This document shows positions 1 to 7,298 of a DNA stretch of 64,000 nt, one piece after another. The notes beneath the pieces were generated by a model. The model worked only from the letters and a program-made list of their open reading frames with translations. It was not told the origin of the DNA and ran no database searches. This DNA comes from Blastomonas aquatica (GTDB lineage: Bacteria; Pseudomonadota; Alphaproteobacteria; Sphingomonadales; Sphingomonadaceae): the NCBI RefSeq assembly GCF_014639875.1, contig NZ_BMGD01000003.1:124001-188000 (forward strand). The letters are read 5' to 3'. The stretch's first letter is position 1; every line of letters begins with the position of its first letter. A program made the translations under genes and the position numbers.

Positions 1-282
1 GAGCGCGTCCACCTGAGCGACGAGCGAGTCGATCAGCTCGGTCAGCGGCATATCCAGCGATGTCCGGCCAAAGCCCGCGCTATCGGGATAGGAGGGGTGC
101 GCCCCTGGAGCCACGCCCGCTTCCCGCGCCGCGCGCAGCATCCGCGCCATGCTGCCCGCGTCCCCGGCATGGCCGCCACAGGCGATGTTGCAGCTGGAAA
201 TGTGCTGCATCAAGGCAATATCGCGCACTTCTTCCATGGGCTCTTCACCCAGATCGGCATTGAGGTCGATCCAGCCGGTCAT
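1..282 (-). CDS. pxpA: 5-oxoprolinase subunit A (LamB/YcsF family), N-terminal part
   Basis: This is the first 94 codons of a gene that runs off the left edge. The start is the ATG at 282. The N-terminus carries the family hallmarks DLNADLGE, ACGGHAGD and GAHPSYPD. PxpA works with PxpB and PxpC to open 5-oxoproline to glutamate with ATP in the cytoplasm. The start overlaps the stop of the upstream transporter gene in an ATGA, so the two are probably translated in a coupled way. Whether pxpB and pxpC follow cannot be seen. Confidence 0.9.
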   Translation of the reverse strand, partial: MTGWIDLNADLGEEPMEEVRDIALMQHISSCNIACGGHAGDAGSMARMLRAAREAGVAPGAHPSYPDSAGFGRTSLDMPLTELIDSLVAQVDAL

Positions 283-1535
283 GGCCACACACCTGCTGCG
301 CGCAGGATAAGCCGCAGCCCCAGCAGCGTGCACACCAGAACCACCAAACCGCCCGCCAGATTGGCCACGAATCCATTGGCAAAGCTGCCCAGGCTTTCCC
401 GACGCGATGCCACCCACAAAAGAAACGCGGCGAGGATCGGGAGCAACAGGCCGTTGGCCGATTGCGCAATCAGAATGAGCTCGACCGGGTTCACCGCGAG
501 GACCGCAAACGCCGTACCGATCGCGATCACCGCCAGCGCGGTGCGCTTGAAGATTCGCGTGCGCCGTGCCGGGTCGCCGCTGCCGCCCAGCATTTCAGCG
601 AGTACATAGCCGGTGGCGAGCGGAGCGGTAAGCGAAGAGCTAAACCCCGCGCCGACAAGCCCCAGTGCGAAGACGATCCGCGCCGGGGGTCCGAACAGCT
701 CTTCCAGCCGCAGGGCGATGTCTTCGAGAGGGCTGCCACTCGCCGCCGCCATCGCGCTGGTCGCAGCCCCCATGATCACCACCGCCATCGAAAGAATCCC
801 GCCCAGCGTAACCGAAATTGCCGTGTCCATGCTGGCCGCCGCGATCCCCTCCCCGTCGGGGCTGAACTGGCCGCGCACCGATGCGGCGTGGAGGAACAGG
901 TTGTAGGGCACCACCGTCGTGCCAATCAGCGCGATCGCGGTGAACAGGCTATCGGCGGGAAGCGACGGGACCAGGCCAGCGGCGGCGGCAGACCAGTCGA
1001 CATCGATCACTATCAGCCCACCGATAAATGCCAGCGCCATTGCCAGCACCAGAGCGATCAGCAGCTTTTCCAGCCAGCCGGGCTTGCCGACGATCACCAG
1101 CGCCGCCGCCACCGCGCCAGTGGCGAGCGCGCGCAGCGGTGGGGAGACGAGGTCATCGCCGATCCCCAGCAGCGCAAGCCCCAGCCCGGTGCCGCTGATG
1201 TTGCCCGCCTGATAGGCGGAGTTGCCAATGCCCAGCGCGGCGAAGATCAACGCCGCCGTCGCCCAGCGCACCGGAGGGCTGGATGCCGCCGCGAGGATCG
1301 CCTCGGCCAGTCCTTGGCCTGTAACGATCGCGACCCGCGCCGCCATATTCTGCAATATGATCGTCGAGAGAGTCGCGAACACCAGCGCCCAAAGCAGGCC
1401 ATAACCAAAGCCGATGCCTGCGCTCGCGCAGGCGGTGACCGTTCCGGGTCCGATAAATGCTGCGGTGACCAGCATCGCTGGCCCGGGGCGGTAGGATGTC
1501 AGGCTCACCAGCCCCAGCTTTTCTCGCGATACCAT
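279..1535 (-). CDS. Nramp-family (SLC11-fold) transporter lacking the usual metal-site residues
   Basis: A multi-pass membrane protein of about 418 residues. The region GPAMLVTAAFIGPGT to TGQGLAEA aligns by eye with the first helices of MntH, and VVPYNLFLHAAS with helix 6. In MntH helix 1 carries DPGN and helix 6 carries a metal-binding Met; here these read GPGT and Val. A normal Mn/Fe site is therefore not expected. It sits directly upstream of pxpA with an ATGA overlap, which suggests a role linked to 5-oxoproline use; the cargo is unknown. Starts: ATG at 1535, overlapping the dioxygenase gene by 31 bases, or GTG at 1508, which overlaps that gene's TGA. An open frame continues to 1628 but runs deeper into the neighbour and is less likely. 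Confidence 0.8.
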   Translation of the reverse strand: MVSREKLGLVSLTSYRPGPAMLVTAAFIGPGTVTACASAGIGFGYGLLWALVFATLSTIILQNMAARVAIVTGQGLAEAILAAASSPPVRWATAALIFAALGIGNSAYQAGNISGTGLGLALLGIGDDLVSPPLRALATGAVAAALVIVGKPGWLEKLLIALVLAMALAFIGGLIVIDVDWSAAAAGLVPSLPADSLFTAIALIGTTVVPYNLFLHAASVRGQFSPDGEGIAAASMDTAISVTLGGILSMAVVIMGAATSAMAAASGSPLEDIALRLEELFGPPARIVFALGLVGAGFSSSLTAPLATGYVLAEMLGGSGDPARRTRIFKRTALAVIAIGTAFAVLAVNPVELILIAQSANGLLLPILAAFLLWVASRRESLGSFANGFVANLAGGLVVLVCTLLGLRLILRAAGVWP

Positions 1536-2188
1536 TTGGTGATCACGTACTTCGTCCCCTCGCGCACCTTCATACCGTGGTGGATGGTCGCGGGATTGAG
1601 GCTGCCATCGGGCCTGCGGTTGTTCCACGCGACAAGTTTGCCGGTTTCGGGCTGGATCGACTTGCCGATGGTCTTGAACCGGGTCGCGCCGCCTGCGGCC
1701 GGCTCGTTGAGGTAGATCATGAACGTCCAGGTCCGCTGGCCGGCCACGCTGGTATAGCGTTCGTAATCCTGGCCGCCGGGCTCGAAGTAATCGGTGTGTG
1801 CCTTGAACTCCTGCCCCACGGCATAGCGCTGCCCCTGCATCGTCTCGCCGAACCGACGGTCGATCCCCGACAGCGCGCTGAGTTTCTCATCAAGCGCAAT
1901 GACCTCCGGGTCCTCGGTGCCAAGGTCGCAGGTTTCCGATGTGCGGAAATAATGGTCGCCATTGGGGTCGGCGATGGTCGAGGGGCGGCGGTCGATATCG
2001 ATCTTGGCGACGAAGCGGGCGCATTCCTCAGGCGACAAAAAACCGCGGAGGATAAACAGCTCCAGCCGCGGCGTCGGCACCCGCTGAATCCCGGGAACGC
2101 GCATCATCGCGGCGACATCGCACTGGTTGTTGCCGGTATTGTCGGTGGCGGCTTTGGTGGTGGTGTTGGCGGTCTTGGTGTCGCTCAT
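1505..2188 (-). CDS. Prolyl 4-hydroxylase-like 2-oxoglutarate/Fe(II) dioxygenase
   Basis: A protein of 227 residues from the ATG at 2188, preceded by GGGAACA; an earlier in-frame start at 2236 lacks support. The C-terminal half is a P4H-type double-stranded beta-helix. HTDYFEPGG supplies the first His and Asp of the iron triad. TIHHGMKVREGTKYVITKWYRE supplies the distal His and the basic residue that binds 2-oxoglutarate when split as TIHHGMKV then EGTKYVITKW. The protein substrate is not evident. The first 30 residues are polar and rich in Thr and Asn, with no signal peptide. Its 3' end overlaps the transporter gene, so the two are probably cotranscribed. Confidence 0.88.
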   Translation of the reverse strand: MSDTKTANTTTKAATDNTGNNQCDVAAMMRVPGIQRVPTPRLELFILRGFLSPEECARFVAKIDIDRRPSTIADPNGDHYFRTSETCDLGTEDPEVIALDEKLSALSGIDRRFGETMQGQRYAVGQEFKAHTDYFEPGGQDYERYTSVAGQRTWTFMIYLNEPAAGGATRFKTIGKSIQPETGKLVAWNNRRPDGSLNPATIHHGMKVREGTKYVITKWYREKSWGW

Positions 2189-2301
2189 TGTTCCCATCCA
2201 TGTGCGGGCCTGCGGTGCCTGCCGAATAGCCAGCAAACCGGCCGCAATTCAACCCCGCAAACGGCTGGCGCGCCGGGGCTTTGACGGTTAAATGATCGAC
2301 C

Positions 2302-2679
2302 ATGTCATCCCGCCGCCATACCCGCGACCGCACCGCCGGTTTCAGCCTGCTGGAAATGCTGGTCGCGCTGGCGGTGTTTTCGATCGCGGCGCTGGCGCTA
2401 ATCAAGCTGCAAGGGGCGAGCCTGATGCAGACGGCAGAGCTCGACAGCCGGTTGTACAGTGAGGTCGTGGTGCGCAACTTGGCGGTCGAGGCGCTGACCG
2501 ATCCCAACCCGCCATCCCTGGGCGACTCGGAAGGGTCGACAACCAACGCGGGGCGCAATTTCACCTGGCGGCGCACGACATCTGCGCTCGATGGCGGCGA
2601 GATGCTCAAGGTCGATCTGGCGGTGAAGCAGGCGGCGGGCCCCGAGGTGACGCTGACGGTGCTGAGGCCGGTGTTGTGA
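2302..2679 (+). CDS. gspI: Type II secretion minor pseudopilin GspI
   Basis: A 125-residue prepilin-like protein. The leader ends in the peptidase site AGFSLLEMLVAL, with Gly before Phe and Glu at +5, followed by one hydrophobic helix. GspI forms part of the pseudopilus tip with GspJ, GspK and GspH in the inner membrane and periplasm. The stop overlaps the GTG where the gspJ frame opens, and gspK follows, so the order gspI-gspJ-gspK is conserved. The rest of the secretion operon is not in the window. Confidence 0.9.
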   Translation: MSSRRHTRDRTAGFSLLEMLVALAVFSIAALALIKLQGASLMQTAELDSRLYSEVVVRNLAVEALTDPNPPSLGDSEGSTTNAGRNFTWRRTTSALDGGEMLKVDLAVKQAAGPEVTLTVLRPVL

Positions 2680-3374
2680 TTGGCCGAGCCAAGCCTGTTC
2701 TCCGGCGAAAGCCGGAGCCCAGGAGTCGGATTGCGCTACCTCGCTCTGGATTCCGGCTTTCGCCGGAAAACGGACATGGTGTGCGGGGTGCGGATACAGG
2801 CTTCACCCTCGTCGAGATGATGGTCGCCCTGTTCATCTTCGGGATGATCGCCAGCGCCTCTGTTTTCCTCCTTCGCCAGAGCGTCGAGGCCGAGGCGCGC
2901 AGCGCGGTGCGGCTTGAGGAGATGGGCGACATCCGCCGGTTCTCGGCAATCATGGCGCAGGACACCACGCTGATGCTTCCGCGTCCGTCGAGGGACGCGA
3001 TCGGCAGTGACCGGGTCGCGCTGATGTCCGGCAATGGCCTGCTGCTCGGCTTTACCCGGCAGGTGGTGCAGATCGACCCGCAACCGGGTGTCTCCAGTCT
3101 GCAGCGGATTGAATGGGCGCTGCGCGACGGCCAGCTGACCCGAGCAGTAGCCTCCAAGGCCGATGGCGCGGCGACGACCGCCCCGGTGCCGATCCTCGAG
3201 GGCATCGAATCGGCGCAGCTTCGCTTCCGGGACAAGCAGGGGCTGTGGCAGTCCGATTGGCGGCCGCAGCGCACCAACGAGCTGCCGATCGCAATCGAGC
3301 TGACGCTGGCGCAGGTCGGCAATCCCGGTGCTCCGCTGGTTCTGCAGTTCCTGGTCGCAGGGGGTGGGGTTTGA
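2676..3374 (+). CDS. gspJ: Type II secretion minor pseudopilin GspJ (5' end occupied by a palindromic repeat)
   Basis: The pseudopilin core begins with the prepilin peptidase site TGFTLVEMMVALFIF, followed by a GspJ-type soluble domain. From the GTG at 2676 the leader would be 42 residues, far longer than usual, because bases 2697-2771 are a copy of a palindromic repeat that stays open in this frame. A second in-frame GTG at 2781 would give a 7-residue leader typical of the family. The true start may therefore be 2781, with the repeat forming the gspI-gspJ spacer. The frame overlaps gspI at GTGA and ends in TTGA with gspK. Confidence 0.85.
   Translation: MIGRAKPVLRRKPEPRSRIALPRSGFRLSPENGHGVRGADTGFTLVEMMVALFIFGMIASASVFLLRQSVEAEARSAVRLEEMGDIRRFSAIMAQDTTLMLPRPSRDAIGSDRVALMSGNGLLLGFTRQVVQIDPQPGVSSLQRIEWALRDGQLTRAVASKADGAATTAPVPILEGIESAQLRFRDKQGLWQSDWRPQRTNELPIAIELTLAQVGNPGAPLVLQFLVAGGGV
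2697..2771. repeat. GAAA-loop palindromic element, family 1, copy A
   Basis: Two inverted stem-loops, TCCGGCGAAAGCCGGA on the left and TCCGGCTTTCGCCGGA on the right, sit about 33 bases apart. Each is a 6-bp stem around a GAAA (or TTTC) loop, and the outer ends GTTCTCC and GGAAAAC also pair in part. It lies at the gspI-gspJ junction and is translatable in the gspJ frame as a peptide containing FRLSPEN. Confidence 0.85.
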
Positions 3375-4363
3375 GCGCGCCGGTCAAACCATCCGAGCGC
3401 GGCATCGCGTTGCTCAGCGTATTGCTGCTGGTTGCGGTGATGGCGATCGTCACGACGCTGATTCTCGACCGGGTGAACCTGGCGGTGCGTCTGGCGGGTA
3501 ACGCCGGTGCTGCCGACCGTGCCCGGTTTGCGGCTTTGGGGGCAGAAAGCTTTGCCGCGCGCGAGATCAAGCGGCGGCTTGACCAGAGCCCTGCGCGCAC
3601 GGTCAATGTCGGCGGCTGGCTGGGCAACCCGACGGTGCTGCCGATTGACGATGGATCTGGCGGAATCGCTACCGCGACGGTGCGCGATGGCGGCAACTGC
3701 TTCAACCTCAACTCGGTGGTCGAGGGTCAGCCAGGCAACCTGGCGGCACGACCCGTCGGCATCGGCCAGTTTGCCGGACTGATGAGAGCGCTGGGCGTGC
3801 CCGCGCAAGATTCGGCCGCCATGGCCGATGCGCTGGCGGACTGGATCGATAGCGATCAGGCTCCGTTGCCCGCAGGCGCTGAGGATGCGTACTACACGCA
3901 AGGTGAGGTGCCTTATCGCACCGCAGGCCAGTTGCTGCACGACAAGGGCGAGATTCAGGCGTTGCGCGGGATGACGCCGCAATTGTACGCCCGGCTCGAG
4001 CCCTGGATCTGCGCGCTGCCCGACGCCATTCTCTCGCCGATCAACGTCAACACCTTGCTGCCCGAGCAGGCGCCGTTGATCATGATGCTCGCCCCAGGCC
4101 AGATCACGCTGGAGCGTGCACGCCGTCTGATCGAGGAGCGCCCGCCACTGGGCTATGCACGGATCGCCGACTTCTGGCGGCCGCTGGCGCTGCAGTCACA
4201 GACCTTCGGGCCCGAGATCGAATCGCAACCCCAGATCGTGACCCGTTGGTTCGAGCTGGATCTGGTTATCGCGCAAGGCGAGAGTCGCTGGCGGCAGACC
4301 AGCCTGCTCGATGCGCAGCTTTCCCCTGCACGGGTCATCGCGCGGCGAATAGGCGAGCCTTGA
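3371..4363 (+). CDS. gspK: Type II secretion minor pseudopilin GspK
   Basis: About 330 residues from a TTG at 3371 that overlaps the gspJ stop (TTGA); no ATG or GTG lies in a sensible place. The N-terminus has SERGIALLSVLLLVAVMAIV, a pseudopilin-like leader and helix. As is normal for GspK, position +5 after cleavage is not Glu. The body has the GspK signatures NLNSVVEG, DWIDSDQAP and SPINVNTL. GspK caps the GspI-GspJ tip complex. It is the last gsp gene visible; a gap and tRNA-His follow. Confidence 0.88.
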   Translation: MSAPVKPSERGIALLSVLLLVAVMAIVTTLILDRVNLAVRLAGNAGAADRARFAALGAESFAAREIKRRLDQSPARTVNVGGWLGNPTVLPIDDGSGGIATATVRDGGNCFNLNSVVEGQPGNLAARPVGIGQFAGLMRALGVPAQDSAAMADALADWIDSDQAPLPAGAEDAYYTQGEVPYRTAGQLLHDKGEIQALRGMTPQLYARLEPWICALPDAILSPINVNTLLPEQAPLIMMLAPGQITLERARRLIEERPPLGYARIADFWRPLALQSQTFGPEIESQPQIVTRWFELDLVIAQGESRWRQTSLLDAQLSPARVIARRIGEP

Positions 4364-4520
4364 ACCGCTGGATTATTTAATTACAGTGCAGCGGCCGATT
4401 GGCGCATTTTCCCTTGCCATGAGGCCCTGCTTTGTAAGATAGCGAGCCGCGCCAATCGTTGCTTGACGATTGTCCCCGCGCGCTCCTAAGGGACGCCTCC
4501 GCGTGGCGTGTGCAGTGTGT

Positions 4521-4598
4521 GGCGACCGTAGCTCAGTTGGTTAGAGCGCCGGTTTGTGGTACCGGAGGTCGGGGGTTCGAGACCCCTCGGTCGCCCCA
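4521..4598 (+). tRNA. tRNA-His (GTG)
   Basis: The cloverleaf folds cleanly. The acceptor stem GCGACCG (4522-4528) pairs with CGGTCGC (4588-4594). The anticodon arm is CCGGT-TTGTGGT-ACCGG with anticodon GTG. The T arm is GGGGG-TTCGAGA-CCCCT. An encoded G at 4521 lies opposite discriminator C at 4595, giving the classical G-1:C73 pair of tRNA-His. CCA is encoded at 4596-4598. Confidence 0.97.
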
Positions 4599-4666
4599 TC
4601 TGCCCTGATTTGATGGCCTTGCAAGGCCACTTCCGCGTGCTGACCATCCTTGGGGGAATCGGACGC

Positions 4667-5734
4667 ATGCAAAGCTATTGGGACCTGCCTGACTTCGACG
4701 AGCACGAAGCCGTGCAATATGTTCACGACCGCGCATCCGGCCTGTCGGCGATCATCGCCATCCATTCCACCAAGCTGGGCCCCGCAGGCGGCGGCACCCG
4801 TTTCTGGCATTATGCCGACAAGGGCCGCGCCATCACCGATGCGCTGCGCCTGTCGCGCGGCATGAGCTACAAGAACGCGATGGCTGGACTGCCCATGGGT
4901 GGCGGCAAGGCCGTGATCCTCGCCGATAGCGATCATCGCAAGACTCCCGAAATGCTCGCCGCGTTCGGCGACGCCATCCAGGCGCTGGGCGGCCGGTATG
5001 TGACCGCCGAGGATATCGGCATGTCCGATGCCGACATGGTTGCGATCTCGAAGCGGACCCGCTTTGTCTCGGGCCTGCCGGTCCAGCAGGAAGGTTCCGC
5101 CGGGGGCGACCCTGGACCGTTTACCGCCAATGGAATCTTCCAGGGCGTAAAGGCTGCGGTCCAGTTCAAGCTTGGCACCGACCGGTTGAAGGACGTCCGC
5201 ATCGCGGTGCAGGGTACCGGCAGCGTCGGCGGCGGGCTGGCACGTCTGCTGGCATCCAAAGGCGCCGTGCTGACGCTCGCCGACGTCAATGCCGACCGCG
5301 CCCAAAGTCTCGCCGACGAGCTTGGCGCGCAGACCGTGTCTGCCGATCAGATTATGCAGGTCGAGGCCGATGTCTTCAGCCCCAACGCACTGGGTGCGAT
5401 CCTAGATTCGGAAAGCATCGAGAAGCTCAACGTCAAAATCGTAGCGGGCGGCGCGAATAACCAGCTCGCCCGGCCGCACCACGCCGACATGCTGGTCGAC
5501 CGCGATATTCTGTACGCGCCCGATTACGTGATCAACGCAGGCGGCATCATCTCGGTCGCGCTGGAATATTTCGCTGTCGCCGATGGCCGCACTGCGCAGG
5601 TGGATGAGGTTCTTGCCCGGCTGACCGGCATTCCCCAGCGGCTCACCGGCATCTGGCAGGAAAGCCGCAGCACCGGCCAGTCGCCCGCAGCGGTGGCCGA
5701 CGCCATGGCACAGAAGCTGATCGGGCGGGGTTGA
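4667..5734 (+). CDS. Leucine/glutamate/phenylalanine/valine dehydrogenase family, probably leucine dehydrogenase
   Basis: 355 residues from the ATG at 4667; the frame is open further up but runs into tRNA-His, so that start is excluded. The Lys of GLPMGGGKAVI (about residue 81) is the catalytic Lys of the family, and K69 in MSYKNAM is the second substrate Lys. VQGTGSVGGGLARLL is the dinucleotide-binding loop. These enzymes interconvert branched-chain amino acids and 2-oxo acids using NAD. The leucine type is the best fit from length and from the N-terminal EAVQYVHDRASGL, but valine or phenylalanine specificity is not ruled out. It is monocistronic. Confidence 0.85.
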   Translation: MQSYWDLPDFDEHEAVQYVHDRASGLSAIIAIHSTKLGPAGGGTRFWHYADKGRAITDALRLSRGMSYKNAMAGLPMGGGKAVILADSDHRKTPEMLAAFGDAIQALGGRYVTAEDIGMSDADMVAISKRTRFVSGLPVQQEGSAGGDPGPFTANGIFQGVKAAVQFKLGTDRLKDVRIAVQGTGSVGGGLARLLASKGAVLTLADVNADRAQSLADELGAQTVSADQIMQVEADVFSPNALGAILDSESIEKLNVKIVAGGANNQLARPHHADMLVDRDILYAPDYVINAGGIISVALEYFAVADGRTAQVDEVLARLTGIPQRLTGIWQESRSTGQSPAAVADAMAQKLIGRG

Positions 5735-5960
5735 ACAATCTCACTGTGCTTCTGCAAGCGGCCGGGAAATATTCCGACCGTATCTGAAGTGCGATTGCAT
5801 TCACCCTCTGGAAAAACGCGGTAATACTCCCCAACTCAAGGTTCGATCCATCGGTACGACGCAAAATGCCTTGAGGCTGTGCGTGCATCGTGGCAACAAG
5901 GGCCGATGCCGATATCCCTCGGCGATCGACTGCTCTGGGAAGCTGACGCAACGCTCGCTC

Positions 5961-6692
5961 ATGCATGGTTTTGCCAATCCTACGCGATTTCTGTCGATTG
6001 CCCGTCCGCTGACACCAGCGTTGATGGTGACCGGCGTGATCATGGTCGCGATCGCCCTGTTCCTCGGCCTGTTCAACGCGCCTGCCGATCGGCTGATGGG
6101 CGAGACAGTTCGGATTCTCTATATTCACGTGCCCGCCGCCTGGCTGGGAATGGCAGGCTGGACCAGCATTGCCATCGCCAGCCTGGTCGAGCTTGTCTGG
6201 CGGCACCCGCTGGCCGGTATCGCCGCGCGCGCCTCGGCACTGCCTGGCGCATTCTTTTGCGCGCTGTGCCTGGCGACCGGATCGATCTGGGCCCGCCCGA
6301 CCTGGGGCACGTGGTGGGTATGGGATGGCCGGTTGACCTCGATGCTGGTGCTTTTGTTCCTGTATCTGGGATACATGGCCCTTGCCGATGCCAGCCAGAA
6401 GGATGCCGCTGCCGGACGCAATGGCACGGCCCGTGTCGCTGCGATCTTCGGGCTTGTGGGTGCGATCAACGTGCCCATCATCAACCGTTCGGTGGTGTGG
6501 TGGAACAGCCTGCACCAGCCCGCGAGCATCACGATGGGCAAGTCTGCGATCGACCCGGCGTTTCTGTGGCCGCTGGGAATGGCCGTCATCGGCTTCAGCC
6601 TGATCTTCGGGGCGATCATTTTGATGCGAATGCGCACCTTGCTGGCGGATATCCGGATCGAGGCGCGGATGCGCAGGCTGGCGGCAGCATGA
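5961..6692 (+). CDS. ccmC: Heme exporter/handling protein CcmC
   Basis: 243 residues with six predicted membrane helices. TWGTWWVWDGRLTSMLVL is the tryptophan-rich periplasmic WWD segment that holds heme, and flanking His residues are present (YIHVPAAW and NSLHQPAS). CcmC loads heme onto CcmE during cytochrome c maturation. The ATG at 5961 is chosen by homologous length; the open frame extends to 5871 with unrelated sequence. It opens a seven-gene ccm operon and overlaps ccmD in ATGA. ccmA and ccmB are not next to it. Confidence 0.93.
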   Translation: MHGFANPTRFLSIARPLTPALMVTGVIMVAIALFLGLFNAPADRLMGETVRILYIHVPAAWLGMAGWTSIAIASLVELVWRHPLAGIAARASALPGAFFCALCLATGSIWARPTWGTWWVWDGRLTSMLVLLFLYLGYMALADASQKDAAAGRNGTARVAAIFGLVGAINVPIINRSVVWWNSLHQPASITMGKSAIDPAFLWPLGMAVIGFSLIFGAIILMRMRTLLADIRIEARMRRLAAA

Positions 6693-6817
6693 CCCAGTGG
6701 TCTTATGTGATTATGTCCTATGCGCTAGGCATAGGCGGCAGCATTGGCCTGATCGGCTATTGCTGGATGGCTTTGAAGCGCGCAGAAGCGCGGCTCGATG
6801 CGCTCAAGCGCAAGTGA
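6689..6817 (+). CDS. ccmD: Heme exporter small protein CcmD
   Basis: 42 residues from the ATG at 6689, which overlaps the ccmC stop. It has one membrane helix (YALGIGGSIGLIGYCWMAL) followed by a charged tail, KRAEARLDALKRK. This size, topology and position between ccmC and ccmE are diagnostic for CcmD, which helps release holo-CcmE from CcmABC. Sequence identity alone would be too weak for the call. Confidence 0.85.
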   Translation: MTQWSYVIMSYALGIGGSIGLIGYCWMALKRAEARLDALKRK

Positions 6818-6833
6818 ACCGGACACACCCGAC

Positions 6834-7298
6834 ATGCCCAGCCCAATGAAAGCCAAACATCAGCGTCTCGTCCTGATCTCCATCGCCTTTATCGGCCTGT
6901 TGGCGGCGGGACTGATCGCGGCCTATGCGCTACGCGGCCAGGCAAGCTATTTCTACACACCCGGCGAACTCGCCGCTGCCGAGGTCGAACCCGGACAGGC
7001 CATCCGCCTCGGCGGGATGGTCCAGACCGGATCGATCAAGAAGCAGGCTGACGGTGTCACCATCGATTTCATCGTCGAAGACGGCAAGGGTACGGTCCCG
7101 GTGCGATTCTCGGGCATCACGCCTGCGCTGTTCGTCGAAGGATCGGGCGTCGTGGCCGAGGGCCGGATGGACCGTGCAGGATTCTTCGTGGCCGACAATC
7201 TGCTTGCCAAGCACGACGAGAACTACGTCCCGCGCGAGATGAAAGACATGACCAGCGCCGACGTCAAAAAGGTCGCGGGCACGGTGGCACAGCCATGA
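6834..7298 (+). CDS. ccmE: Cytochrome c maturation heme chaperone CcmE
   Basis: 154 residues from the ATG at 6834; a second ATG at 6846 is possible. An N-terminal signal anchor (residues 11-32) is followed by an OB-fold. The heme-binding motif AKHDENYVP gives the His (H127) that forms the covalent heme bond and the nearby Tyr (Y131). CcmE takes heme from CcmC and gives it to CcmF/H on the periplasmic side. Its stop overlaps the ccmF start (ATGA). Confidence 0.95.
   Translation: MPSPMKAKHQRLVLISIAFIGLLAAGLIAAYALRGQASYFYTPGELAAAEVEPGQAIRLGGMVQTGSIKKQADGVTIDFIVEDGKGTVPVRFSGITPALFVEGSGVVAEGRMDRAGFFVADNLLAKHDENYVPREMKDMTSADVKKVAGTVAQP

Noticed and set aside
462-1715. A 417-codon plus-strand frame at the left side
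   Set aside because: It is opposite the Nramp-fold transporter, extremely Arg/Asp/Gln-rich, with no motif.
2606-3982. A 458-codon open frame on the minus strand
   Set aside because: It spans gspI, gspJ and gspK in reverse and has no recognisable domain.
4556-4666. Upstream extension of the leucine dehydrogenase frame
   Set aside because: It would start inside tRNA-His; the ATG at 4667 gives the family N-terminus.
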